From Planktosalinus sp963975935 (GTDB taxonomy: Bacteria; Bacteroidota; Bacteroidia; Flavobacteriales; Flavobacteriaceae), in NCBI GenBank assembly GCA_963975935.1, contig CAXBIQ010000001.1, positions 124,001 to 188,000 of the forward strand: DNA of 64,000 nt, in the 5' to 3' direction. Below, piece by piece: positions 50,036-58,430 of this stretch; the stretch's first letter is position 1; every line of letters begins with the position of its first letter. The notes below the pieces were generated by a model that saw only the letters and a list, made by a program, of their open reading frames with translations, was not told the DNA's origin and did not search any database. Position numbers and translations under genes: made by a program.

Positions 50036-51151
50036 CTAAATATTATCTTCTGTTACAATTCTTTTTACCCTTTGTGAAACAGAGGTGATGATTTCATAGG
50101 AAATAGAGTTAATAGAAGCAGCAAATTCCTCTGCAGTGATGTTTTCTCCAAATATAATTACCTCATCGCCTTCTTCACAGGCAATACCGGTAATATCAAC
50201 CATGAGCATATCCATACAAATGTTGCCTATCATAGGCGCTCTTTTCCCCTGAATGGTAACAAATCCCTTCCCCTTTCCATAAGAACGGCTGATACCGTCA
50301 GCGTGACCCAGAGGGAGTGTTGCAGTTGTCGTGTCCTTTTGAGCGACAAAGCCAAAATTATATCCCACACTCTCACCCTTTTTAATGTGATGCATCTGTG
50401 AAACTATGGTTTTTAAAGTGGCCACAGGGCGCAGGTTCTTGTTTTCTTTTATATCATTACCAAAACCATACAAACCTATCCCACTTCGCACCATATCAAA
50501 TTGTGCATCCGGGAAGTTCAATATGCCCGAGGTATTCAAGGTATGCCGCAAGGGTCTATAGTTTAAGCCTTCTATCAACGCATCTGAAGCCTTCCTGAAC
50601 TTCTCTATCTGCCCTTCGGCAAAGGCCCTGTTCTCAACATCTTCACTGGCCGCCAGGTGCGAAAAGATGGATTTCACCTTTACGGCTTCGGTTTTGTTTA
50701 GCGCATTGAGAATGATGCTTACTTCTGAGGGGCTAAAACCAATGCGGTTCATACCCGTGTTTATTTTAAGATGGATGGGATAATCTGTTAGGTTTTCCGC
50801 TTCCGCGAAAGCGATAAAACGCTCCAGCATCAAAGGAGAGTAGATGCCGGGCTCGAGACAACGGTTAACAATCTTGTCAAAATTGACGGTCTGCGGGTGC
50901 AGCACCAGCACGGGTGTGGCTATACCACCGTCCCGTAAGGCAACCCCTTCTGAGGCATAGGCCACGGCAAAATAGTCAGCTCCCAGGGCAGCGAGCTCTT
51001 TTGCCAATACAACACTGTCGCTGCCATAAGCAAATGCTTTGATAACAGCCATAAACTTAGTGTATTTTTGAAGCTTTGAAGTGATGTAACGATAGTTGTG
51101 CGCCAAAGCACTCAGGTTGATCTCTAATGTGGTTTCAGTGGCTTTTGGCAT
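50036..51151 (-). CDS. alr: Alanine racemase
   Basis: This 371-aa PLP enzyme makes D-alanine for peptidoglycan. Lys38 in MAVIKAFAYG is the cofactor site, and the second-subunit Tyr is in GYNFGF. The motifs HLKINTGMNRIGF and ICMDMLMVDIT are present. The region coding AFAEAEN (near residue 112) contains a near-perfect 16-bp palindrome CGCTTCCGCGAAAGCG. It lies 5 nt downstream of tdk. Confidence 0.96.
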   Translation of the reverse strand: MPKATETTLEINLSALAHNYRYITSKLQKYTKFMAVIKAFAYGSDSVVLAKELAALGADYFAVAYASEGVALRDGGIATPVLVLHPQTVNFDKIVNRCLEPGIYSPLMLERFIAFAEAENLTDYPIHLKINTGMNRIGFSPSEVSIILNALNKTEAVKVKSIFSHLAASEDVENRAFAEGQIEKFRKASDALIEGLNYRPLRHTLNTSGILNFPDAQFDMVRSGIGLYGFGNDIKENKNLRPVATLKTIVSQMHHIKKGESVGYNFGFVAQKDTTTATLPLGHADGISRSYGKGKGFVTIQGKRAPMIGNICMDMLMVDITGIACEEGDEVIIFGENITAEEFAASINSISYEIITSVSQRVKRIVTEDNI

Positions 51152-51156
51152 AACGT

Positions 51157-51795
51157 TCAGGAGGTTTTTTTTGTGGGAACCTGCTGCGGGTCTGTAACGT
51201 TCATTTTCTTGATTTTCTCGTTCAGCATGGCTTTGTAAAAGGCTGCTCGGCTCAGGGGTTCATATTCTTCCGTTTCACCTAGCATGACCAACCGGTCATC
51301 CTGTGATTTTCTGAAGCTGTATTGCGCCAGGTTTCCGGTGCGTGTACAGACGGCGTGTACCTTGGTGACATACTCTGCTGTGGCCATCAGGGCGGGCATG
51401 GGCCCAAAGGGGTTCCCTTTAAAATCCATATCAAGCCCGGCAACAATCACCCTCACGCCACGGTTGGCAAGGTCGTTGCAAACTTTTATAATCTCATCAT
51501 CAAAGAACTGCGCCTCATCAATACCCACAACATCACAATTGTCTGCCAGGATGGGAATGTTTGCAGCCGCAGGAACGGGCGTGGAGCGTATCTCATTACT
51601 GTCGTGTGAAACCACCATCTCATCGTCATAACGCACATCAATGGCCGGCTTGAAAATCTCAACCCGTTGCTTTGCAAACTGGGCACGCTTCAGCCGGCGG
51701 ATGAGTTCTTCGGTCTTGCCGGAAAACATAGAACCGCAAATAACCTCTATCCAACCAAATTGCTCTTTGTGATTTACTGTATTTTCGAGAAACAT
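51157..51795 (-). CDS. tdk: Thymidine kinase
   Basis: This 212-aa type II thymidine kinase phosphorylates thymidine in salvage. It has a Walker A motif at residues 21-28 (GSMFSGKT), VVGIDEAQFFDDEI and the substrate lasso YEPLSRAAFY. The zinc site that holds the lasso is largely lost: the position of AVCxxC reads AVCTRT and CRxC reads LSRAAF. It is the first gene of the tdk-alr pair and is divergent from the 51897 gene. Confidence 0.93.
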   Translation of the reverse strand: MFLENTVNHKEQFGWIEVICGSMFSGKTEELIRRLKRAQFAKQRVEIFKPAIDVRYDDEMVVSHDSNEIRSTPVPAAANIPILADNCDVVGIDEAQFFDDEIIKVCNDLANRGVRVIVAGLDMDFKGNPFGPMPALMATAEYVTKVHAVCTRTGNLAQYSFRKSQDDRLVMLGETEEYEPLSRAAFYKAMLNEKIKKMNVTDPQQVPTKKTS

Positions 51796-51896
51796 TTTGT
51801 ACTTTTCAATGCGAAATTTAATTCCAAAACCATTATATTACGGAAACGTAAATTTATAAAAAACAAGACGCGCTACCGAAATAAATTACAAAAGTT

Positions 51897-52649
51897 ATGA
51901 AGAAGAAACTTGAGGAGCAATTAAAGCAGCTCGCCAAAGAGATTATAGAAAAAAGTGATTTTTCCGATCTGGAAATCCTTCAGGAAAAGACACGGGAATT
52001 GTATGAGTCCATCACGGTACAGCTGTATCTGGAACAAAACAAAAGCCCTGAGGCACTCAGGATAGTGTCAAAAGCCATGGATTCTTCAACCTTTACAAAC
52101 ACTCAAACCGAAGACCCCGTTCCGGTTGAACAGCCCACCCACGCCGATAACCTTGCAGAACCCCTTATTGAAAAGATCAAGGATATTGTAGCACAGATGC
52201 CCAAAGAAACCCAAAGGCTTGACGATATGCTCGATGAGTTACTGCTGCCTAAAAAACCTCAAGAAAACGAGCTGGAGCAGTTTGCATCACAATATCAGCA
52301 AATGCCCACTTTTGAAAGAAAAGACCCGGCAAAAGAACGCCCGGCACCTGCCGAAAGCAAGCCGGAGGAACCCTCAAAACTCAACGAGATAAAAAAGCCA
52401 AGGTCACTCAATGAAAAGCTGGTAAAAGATTTAAAAATAGGGCTCAACGACAGGCTGGCGTTTACAAAACATCTGTTCAATAACAATGTGGACGACTACA
52501 ACCGTGTGGTCTCTCAAATAACCACCTTAGACCGCTTTTCAGAAGTGCAGCAGTTTGTGGAAAACCAGGTAAAGCCAGATTATAACTGGGAGGGCAAAGA
52601 GCCTTTTGTGGAGAGGTTTATGTCGCTTATTGAAAAACGGTTTGATTGA
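51897..52649 (+). CDS. Conserved acidic protein of unknown function upstream of rsmI
   Basis: This 250-aa protein has an N-terminal coiled coil (residues 1-60, KKKLEEQLKQLAKEIIEKSD), a Pro/Glu-rich middle (residues 70-155) and a C-terminal helical domain (LNEKLVKDLKIGLNDRLAFT, later VVSQITTLDRFSEVQQFVEN). The C-terminal part is what is conserved in flavobacteria. The function is unknown. It overlaps rsmI by four bases (ATGA-type), so translation is coupled. Confidence 0.85.
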   Translation: MKKKLEEQLKQLAKEIIEKSDFSDLEILQEKTRELYESITVQLYLEQNKSPEALRIVSKAMDSSTFTNTQTEDPVPVEQPTHADNLAEPLIEKIKDIVAQMPKETQRLDDMLDELLLPKKPQENELEQFASQYQQMPTFERKDPAKERPAPAESKPEEPSKLNEIKKPRSLNEKLVKDLKIGLNDRLAFTKHLFNNNVDDYNRVVSQITTLDRFSEVQQFVENQVKPDYNWEGKEPFVERFMSLIEKRFD

Positions 52650-53326
52650 TGATGTCAAAGCTGTACCTCGTCCCCACGCCCATTGGCAACCTTGAAGACA
52701 TGACCTTTCGGGCCATTCGTGTTTTAAAAGAGGTTGACCTTATTTTAGCCGAAGATACCCGCACCAGCGGCAAACTCCTCAAGCATTTTGATATCGGTAC
52801 CCAGATGCATTCACACCATATGCACAACGAGCACAAGACTGTTGACAACATTGTGACCCAGATCAAAGCCGGTAAAAGCATCGCGCTCATAAGCGACGCC
52901 GGCACACCGGCCATCAGCGACCCCGGGTTCTTGCTCACCCGTGCCTGTATTGAAGCAGGCATCGAGGTAGACTGCCTCCCCGGTGCCACAGCATTTGTGC
53001 CGGCATTGGTCAATAGCGGCCTGCCCAATGACAAGTTTGTGTTTGAAGGCTTTCTGCCTGTTAAAAAGGGACGCCAAACCCGTTTGCTGGCACTGGCCGA
53101 AGAAACCCGCACCATGGTTTTCTATGAGTCGCCCCACAAGCTGCTGAAAACCCTGGCACAGTTTGTGGAATATTTTGGTGAAACCCGACGGGTCTCCGTA
53201 TCCCGCGAGATTTCAAAGTTACACGAAGAGACCATTCGCGGCAGTGTCAAGGAAGTGCTGGAGCACTATACTACAAAACCCCCAAAAGGCGAGATAGTAG
53301 TCATCCTTGCCGGAAAGGAAGCATAA
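52646..53326 (+). CDS. rsmI: 16S rRNA 2'-O-ribose C1402 methyltransferase
   Basis: This 226-aa SAM enzyme of the tetrapyrrole-methylase fold starts KLYLVPTPIGNLEDMTFRAI, the RsmI hallmark, then EDTRTSGKLLKHF, SIALISDAGTPAISDPG and LPGATAFVPALVNSGL. It is shorter than E. coli RsmI (286) because the C-terminal domain is missing, as usual in Bacteroidota. Its start overlaps the upstream stop. Confidence 0.95.
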   Translation: MMMSKLYLVPTPIGNLEDMTFRAIRVLKEVDLILAEDTRTSGKLLKHFDIGTQMHSHHMHNEHKTVDNIVTQIKAGKSIALISDAGTPAISDPGFLLTRACIEAGIEVDCLPGATAFVPALVNSGLPNDKFVFEGFLPVKKGRQTRLLALAEETRTMVFYESPHKLLKTLAQFVEYFGETRRVSVSREISKLHEETIRGSVKEVLEHYTTKPPKGEIVVILAGKEA

Positions 53327-53328
53327 CA

Positions 53329-53898
53329 ATGAAAGACTTACTTCACGAAATAAGAAACTGTACCATTTGCGCAGCGCATTTGCCGTTGGGTCCGCGACCG
53401 GTGTTGACCGCCCATCCTGATGCCAAAGTCCTTGTGGTGGGTCAGGCCCCCGGCACAAAAGTGCACAATACCGGCATCCCGTGGAACGACAAAAGCGGCG
53501 ACCGGCTTCGGTACTGGCTGCAAGTAAGCCGGGACACGTTCTATGACCCCACCAAATTTGCCATTGTGCCGATGGGTTTCTGCTATCCGGGAAGGGGTAA
53601 GTCCGGTGATTTGCCGCCCCGTCCTGAATGTGCGCCCAACTGGCATCACAAAGTGCTTAGTCAATTGCCGAATATTGAGTTAACCCTCCTCATCGGTCAG
53701 TATGCGCAGCGGTATTATCTTAAAGAAAAACGGTATAAAACCCTCTCAGAAACCGTTAAAAATTATCAAGACTTTCTGCCGGAATACATACCGACACCAC
53801 ACCCTTCACCCAGAAACACCCTTTGGTTGCGGAAGAACCCCTGGTTTGAATTTGAAGTGGTTCCGCTTTTAAGCGAAAGGGTTCAACGCTTGATTTAA
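53329..53898 (+). CDS. Uracil-DNA glycosylase family protein
   Basis: This 189-aa protein resembles the uracil-DNA glycosylase superfamily: CTICAAHLPLGPRPV, then VLVVGQAPGTKVHNTGIPW with the water-activating motif, and the C-terminal HPSPRN motif. It may be a repair enzyme or an orphan member. It begins 2 nt after rsmI and shares TTAA at its stop with the next, convergent gene. Confidence 0.9.
   Translation: MKDLLHEIRNCTICAAHLPLGPRPVLTAHPDAKVLVVGQAPGTKVHNTGIPWNDKSGDRLRYWLQVSRDTFYDPTKFAIVPMGFCYPGRGKSGDLPPRPECAPNWHHKVLSQLPNIELTLLIGQYAQRYYLKEKRYKTLSETVKNYQDFLPEYIPTPHPSPRNTLWLRKNPWFEFEVVPLLSERVQRLI
53861..53879. repeat. TTCCGCTT...GCGAAAG motif, copy in the UDG gene
   Basis: TTCCGCTTTTAAGCGAAAG (53861-53879) is a near-palindrome also seen at 9299-9316 and 50795-50811, with a looser match at 55441-55454. 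All are in coding sequence. Confidence 0.45.
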
Positions 53899-54485
53899 GC
53901 GTGCTTTCCGGTTTCCCAGCCGTGTTTGCCCAGATACTTTTCGCCACTTTCCACAGCGCCTTCCTCAATGCTGGTACCCATAGAGTCATTCCAGCGGTTG
54001 AGGTAGCCAAAGAGTGAGATAACGCCCAGCATCTCCACAATTTCGCCTTCGTTCCAATACTTATAAAGTTGTTGTTTGATTGTTTCATCAACTGCATTGG
54101 GCACCTGTGAAGCTGCCAGCGAGAAGTCCAGCGCGGCCCGCTCTGCTTCTGAAAAAGCAGGGTGGATGCGGTACTCCCAGATATTGTCCAGCTGCTCCTG
54201 CTCGGCGCCATAGCGCTCTGCGGCCCTGATGGCGTGTGCCTGGCAATATCTACAGCCCGTGGCATTGCTGCTCACCCAGGCAATCATACGCTTTAAGGCG
54301 GAAGTCACCCGGCCTTCATTGGCCATAACGGCTTTGTTGAGGTTGATAAAGGCTTTGGAAATCGCCGGCCGGTGCTGCATCGTCAAAACCGAATTGGGGC
54401 AAAAACCCAGGGTCTCATTAAAAAAAGCAGCAAGCTCCTGCGTTTCTTTATCGTGATTGGGTGAAAGTGGGGTTACTAATGGCAT
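53895..54485 (-). CDS. AhpD-like / carboxymuconolactone decarboxylase family protein
   Basis: I start at MPLVTPLSPNHDKETQEL because the upstream codons are not conserved in character. The 196-aa product has the AhpD-type redox motif CRYCQAHAIRAAERYG near residue 88 and the helical CMD fold. Such proteins are peroxidase partners or decarboxylases; the motif is CxxCxxH, favouring peroxide defence. It is divergent from an OsmC protein. Confidence 0.88.
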   Translation of the reverse strand: MPLVTPLSPNHDKETQELAAFFNETLGFCPNSVLTMQHRPAISKAFINLNKAVMANEGRVTSALKRMIAWVSSNATGCRYCQAHAIRAAERYGAEQEQLDNIWEYRIHPAFSEAERAALDFSLAASQVPNAVDETIKQQLYKYWNEGEIVEMLGVISLFGYLNRWNDSMGTSIEEGAVESGEKYLGKHGWETGKHA

Positions 54486-54539
54486 ATTTAAAAAGTTTAA
54501 TTTGTACTTTTGAACATACAAGTAACAAAATATTTGAAT

Positions 54540-54962
54540 ATGAACAACACCGTCACCACCCGCTGGAAAAAAAACCTTCTTTTTGAATCAGACAACCCCT
54601 CGGGGCATACTGTGATGATAGACACTTCCCTTGAAAACGGAGGTACTAATGAAGGATTGTCACCCAAAGCCATGATGCTTTCGTCCCTGGCCGGCTGCTC
54701 AGGGCTGGATGTAGTTTCCATCCTTGCCAAAATGAAAGTAGCGGTAACCGACTTTAAAATCATCACCACCGGCGAACTCACTGAAGAACATCCCAAATAC
54801 TACCATACCGTTCACGTCGTGTATCAGTTTTTTGGGTATGATTTACCACAGGACAAATTAAAAAAAGCCGTAGATTTATCTGTAGAGAAATACTGCGGCG
54901 TGATGGATATGTTCAGAAAGTTTGCAAACGTCACCATAGAAATTGAATATTTCGAAGTCTAA
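54540..54962 (+). CDS. OsmC-family peroxidase-like protein
   Basis: I start at ATG 54540 (MNNTVTTRWKKNLLFES); upstream codons enter the shared promoter region. The 140-aa protein has the OsmC/Ohr fold with a conserved Cys in SSLAGCSGLDVVSIL and a second Cys in SVEKYCGVMDMFR. These residues reduce organic hydroperoxides. The divergent pair with the AhpD-like gene suggests joint control of oxidant defence. Confidence 0.92.
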   Translation: MNNTVTTRWKKNLLFESDNPSGHTVMIDTSLENGGTNEGLSPKAMMLSSLAGCSGLDVVSILAKMKVAVTDFKIITTGELTEEHPKYYHTVHVVYQFFGYDLPQDKLKKAVDLSVEKYCGVMDMFRKFANVTIEIEYFEV

Positions 54963-54991
54963 CATCTATTGTCTAAAGTCTCACGTCTATT

Positions 54992-56683
54992 ATGCACTGG
55001 AACCTCAAACCCATTCCTGAGTCACAAAAAATCGCTGCACTTGCAAAAGGTTTGCAGGTTGATCAGACTATTGCCACGCTCTTATTGCAACGTGGAGTGG
55101 AAAGTTTTGAGGACGCCAAAAAGTTTTTCCGCCCGTCGCTAAAAGACTTGCACGATCCTTTCCTGATGAAGGATATGGACAAGGCGGTGGCGCGCATTGA
55201 GCAAGCTATTGCCAACGAGGAGAACATCCTAGTCTATGGCGATTATGATGTTGACGGTACGGCTTCGGTTGCCTTGATGGCTTCTTATCTGCTTTCCTAT
55301 TATCCCAATGTGGCCACCTATATTCCCGACCGCTATGAGGAGGGCTATGGCGTGTCCTATCAGGGCATCGACTTTGCGGCAGACAACAATGTCTCACTGA
55401 TTATTGCCCTCGATTGCGGCATCAAAGCCATTGAAAAAGTAGCTTACGCGAAAGAAAAAAACATTGATTTCATCATCTGTGACCACCACCGCCCGGGAGA
55501 AACCATACCCGATGCAGTGGCGGTCCTTGACCCCAAAAGGGAAGACTGCTCTTATCCTTATGACGAACTCTGTGGTTGTGGCGTGGGCTTTAAACTCGTG
55601 CAAGCCCTTGCCGGAAGGCGTGGTCAAACCCTTGACGATTTGCTTTTATACCTTGATCTGGTCGCGACCGCCATTGGTGCAGATATCGTCCCGATGACCG
55701 GTGAGAACAGGGTGCTCACTTATTTTGGGCTCAAAGTCATCAACAGCAATCCACGGCCGGGCTTTCGGGCCATCATTGAGCAGGTCAAAAAAGACACCCT
55801 GGAAGTACGTGACGTGGTCTTTATCATTGCCCCGCGCATCAACGCCGCCGGAAGAATGAAACACGGCCAGCACGCCGTCAACCTGATGACTGAAACTAAC
55901 CTCGAGCAAGCCAGAGTATTTGCCGGCGAAATAGAAGCATACAATCTGGACCGCCGTGATACCGACAAACAAATTACCGAAGAAGCCCTGGCACTCATCA
56001 AAACCAACGGCGAGGAAGAACGCTTTACCACCGTGGTCTATCAGGAGACCTGGCACAAAGGCGTGATAGGCATTGTCGCCTCCCGTCTCACCGAAACCTA
56101 TTACCGTCCCACATTGGTCTTTACCAAAAGCGGAGACAAACTCGCCGCCAGCGCCCGCTCGGTCAAGCACTTTGATGTGTACAACGCCCTGGAAGCCTGT
56201 GAAGATTGCCTAGAGCAGTTTGGTGGTCACAAATACGCCGCCGGCCTCACCTTACTGCCCGAACAGTTTGAAGCCTTCAAAACCAAATTTGAAGAAGTGG
56301 TCAAAGCAACCATCGATGAAAAACTACTCACCCCCGAAATCAGCGTAGACCTTGAAATCAACCTTAACGATATCACCCCCAAGTTTTTCAGGGTGCTAAA
56401 GCAATTTGCCCCCTTTGGCCCCGGCAACATGACCCCCGTTTTTATGACCCAAAACCTTCAGGACACCGGCTGGAGCAAACAGGTGGGGGAGGACAAAAGC
56501 CACCTCAGGCTGGTGGTCAAGCAAGGCAATTCGGCTTCCTTTACCGGCATTGGCTTTGGCATGGGGGAGCAGTATGAATTGATTAAAGACAAAAAACCCT
56601 TTAAAGCAGTCTATTCCCTGGATGAAAACACCTGGAATGGGACTACGACTTTGCAGTTGCGGTTGCGGGATTTGAAGGGGTAG
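54992..56683 (+). CDS. recJ: Single-stranded-DNA exonuclease RecJ
   Basis: This 563-aa 5'-3' exonuclease acts in recombination and repair. The DHH family motifs are ILVYGDYDVDGTASVALM, IIALDCGIKAIEK and FIICDHHRPGE, then the DHHA1 domain with APRINAAGRMKHG and a C-terminal OB-like part. The length is typical for Bacteroidota RecJ. The gene is more GC-rich than the first half of the window. Confidence 0.96.
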   Translation: MHWNLKPIPESQKIAALAKGLQVDQTIATLLLQRGVESFEDAKKFFRPSLKDLHDPFLMKDMDKAVARIEQAIANEENILVYGDYDVDGTASVALMASYLLSYYPNVATYIPDRYEEGYGVSYQGIDFAADNNVSLIIALDCGIKAIEKVAYAKEKNIDFIICDHHRPGETIPDAVAVLDPKREDCSYPYDELCGCGVGFKLVQALAGRRGQTLDDLLLYLDLVATAIGADIVPMTGENRVLTYFGLKVINSNPRPGFRAIIEQVKKDTLEVRDVVFIIAPRINAAGRMKHGQHAVNLMTETNLEQARVFAGEIEAYNLDRRDTDKQITEEALALIKTNGEEERFTTVVYQETWHKGVIGIVASRLTETYYRPTLVFTKSGDKLAASARSVKHFDVYNALEACEDCLEQFGGHKYAAGLTLLPEQFEAFKTKFEEVVKATIDEKLLTPEISVDLEINLNDITPKFFRVLKQFAPFGPGNMTPVFMTQNLQDTGWSKQVGEDKSHLRLVVKQGNSASFTGIGFGMGEQYELIKDKKPFKAVYSLDENTWNGTTTLQLRLRDLKG

Positions 56684-57074
56684 CCTGTTTTGGATTGGTA
56701 TCCAAGTATTATAGAAGCCTCCAAAAATATAAACCAAACATTATCAACAGTTTAGTTATTTGGAATAATTCTAAAAAAGCCAAGGGTTGCTTTATCCTTG
56801 CCTTTGCTATGGAGTAAGATAGGAGGAGCTATACATGAGCCCACCTTTTTGACGCGTTTTGACCGCCTTGAAAAAGCGCGATGGCCCTTGCTGTATGCGG
56901 GGGTTATTTGGGGGTTGTTTAGGGGGTTTGCCCTGTATGGGCTGCGATTCTTGCGGTGCCGGCGGGGTTGTTTCCTGGGGTTGTTGAGTTTTGGCTGGGA
57001 GGTTGGCGCGATGGGCTTATGTGGTTCTTAAAAAAATAAACACCATTATTTAGAACGATTTTAAATAAAATTTT
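56684..57074. other. G-rich non-coding stretch with a possible membrane-protein remnant
   Basis: This region has no convincing intact gene. A frame from 56923 to 57039 gives VWAAILAVPAGLFPGVVEFW and ends GLMWFLKK, which looks like the C-terminal membrane helix of a lost gene. An overlapping 77-codon frame (56798-57031) looks random. Four G-runs at 56899-56941 (GGGGG thrice, then GGG, loops 6, 7 and 12 nt) could form a G-quadruplex. Confidence 0.35.
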
Positions 57075-57082
57075 TATTTTTG
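57075..57082 (+). promoter_or_regulatory. -7 box before the 57100 gene
   Basis: TATTTTTG matches TAnnTTTG. Because the earlier in-frame GTG lies at its last base, translation must start further on, at ATG 57100. Confidence 0.55.
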
Positions 57083-57099
57083 TGAAGTCATTCTCAGCT

Positions 57100-57459
57100 A
57101 TGGAACAGGAAATCTGCAAAATTTATCACAACAACATCGGCATTGCCTTCCGGTGGCAGTCGGCTTTGGATAAGGCTTCAGAGAAGGTGCAGGTGGTGTT
57201 CAAACATATGGGGTTCCACCTTACGCGTGAGGAAGTTGAGCTGTTCTCCAATCAGGTGGCCTGCTCGAGAGAGTCCATTTCAGACTGTAGCCGCTGTGCC
57301 TTTAAAAAAGAATGCAAGAATATTTTGCTCGAGACACCCTCAGCTACCGTAAGCCTCGCGGTTAATGAAAAAGAACTGGAGGAACTTGATGACTTGCTCA
57401 ACGGCACCTTGTTCTGGTTAGACCTGGAGGATTATTTGAAGAACCTGTGCAGGAATTAA
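57100..57459 (+). CDS. Small conserved protein with Cys cluster
   Basis: This 119-aa product starts MEQEICKIYHNNIGIAFRW. A central Cys cluster (CSRESISDCSRCAFKKEC) could bind a metal. The C-terminus is acidic-helical (AVNEKELEELDDLLNGTLFW). Similar small proteins occur in flavobacteria next to housekeeping genes; no function is known. The start is set by the -7 box at 57075-57082. Confidence 0.75.
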   Translation: MEQEICKIYHNNIGIAFRWQSALDKASEKVQVVFKHMGFHLTREEVELFSNQVACSRESISDCSRCAFKKECKNILLETPSATVSLAVNEKELEELDDLLNGTLFWLDLEDYLKNLCRN

Positions 57460-57526
57460 GGTATTTACCCTGAGTTCAATAGTGTTTCTTCCCATAAACT
57501 ACATACAACCTATACACCATTTTTAA

Positions 57527-57601
57527 TCTGCGTTTATCTATGTAATCTGCGGGACACAAAGCATCATGAATTTGCCCGCAGATTCCGCTGATTGTCGCAG
57601 A
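57527..57601. repeat. 27-bp imperfect inverted repeat element
   Basis: The arm at 57527-57553 (TCTGCG then AATCTGCGGG) and the reverse of 57575-57601 (CCCGCAGATT then CGCAGA) match at 19 of 27 positions, including the outer 6 and inner 10. The 21-nt centre is unpaired. It lies between convergent genes and looks like a mobile palindromic repeat or a bidirectional 3' hairpin. Confidence 0.55.
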
Positions 57602-57625
57602 AAGCTTGTTTTTATGAAACAGGGG

Positions 57626-58381
57626 TTATTTAAACTCCTTTAACGCAAACCGCTCCCCATCAAACACCCCATAAGTAAAATGGGTAATCCAGTCACCTAA
57701 GTTAAAATAAGTACTCTTTTCACCCACTTTGATTTCCATAGGGAAGTGCCGGTGCCCAAAGATAAAGTAGTCATAGTGTTGGGTTTCCAGCTTCCGCTTG
57801 GCATACTGTGCCAGCCATTCCTGTTCCTCTCCCAGAAACTCTTTGTCCTCCTCACCGGAGATGAGTTTGTTTTTTACCGAAAGATGTTTAGCGACAGCGA
57901 CTCCAATATCAGGGTGCATCCATTTGAACAGCCATTTAAAGAAAGGATTGGTAAACACTTTTTTCATGCGCTTGTAGCCCTTGTCACCCGGACCCAGCCC
58001 GTCACCGTGCCCGATGAGGAAAAGTTTGCTGCCTAATGTAAATTCGTGCGGTTTATGGTAAACCGGTATGTTGAGTTCTTTTTCAAAATAACCGCTCATC
58101 CACAGGTCGTGATTGCCTACAAAAAAGTAGATGGGGATGCCGCTGTCCCTTATTTCGGCTAGCTTGCCCAGCACACGTACAAAGCCTTTGGGAACGACGT
58201 GTTTGTATTCAAACCAGAAGTCAAACAAATCACCCAGCAGAAAAATAGCGGCGGCATCTTCTTTTACCGTGTCCAGCCAGCGCACAAAGATGCGCTCTCT
58301 GGGGAGGCTCTCTGAAGCAGTGGGCGCGCCCAAATGATTGTCACTGGAGAAATAGATTTTTTTGCCTTCGGGTATGTTCAT
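57626..58381 (-). CDS. lpxH: UDP-2,3-diacylglucosamine hydrolase
   Basis: This 251-aa metallophosphatase removes UMP to make lipid X in lipid A synthesis. Motifs are FSSDNHLGA, LLGDLFDFWFEY, FFVGNHDLWM, IGHGDGLGPGD and FGHRHFPME. The length and DNHLG variant match Bacteroidota LpxH proteins. It is convergent with the 57100 gene over the palindromic repeat. Confidence 0.93.
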   Translation of the reverse strand: MNIPEGKKIYFSSDNHLGAPTASESLPRERIFVRWLDTVKEDAAAIFLLGDLFDFWFEYKHVVPKGFVRVLGKLAEIRDSGIPIYFFVGNHDLWMSGYFEKELNIPVYHKPHEFTLGSKLFLIGHGDGLGPGDKGYKRMKKVFTNPFFKWLFKWMHPDIGVAVAKHLSVKNKLISGEEDKEFLGEEQEWLAQYAKRKLETQHYDYFIFGHRHFPMEIKVGEKSTYFNLGDWITHFTYGVFDGERFALKEFK

Positions 58382-58430
58382 TCAGAAGTTTTAGATACTG
58401 TAAAGATAAAGAAATGAATGAAGTTTTTAA

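Noticed and set aside
52627..53137. Long antisense frames over rsmI
   Set aside because: They are products of GC-rich codon structure; the sense strand encodes a clear RsmI.
56798..57031. 77-codon frame as a gene
   Set aside because: It lacks a start context, is Arg/Cys/Trp-rich without pattern, and overlaps a better coding-like frame.
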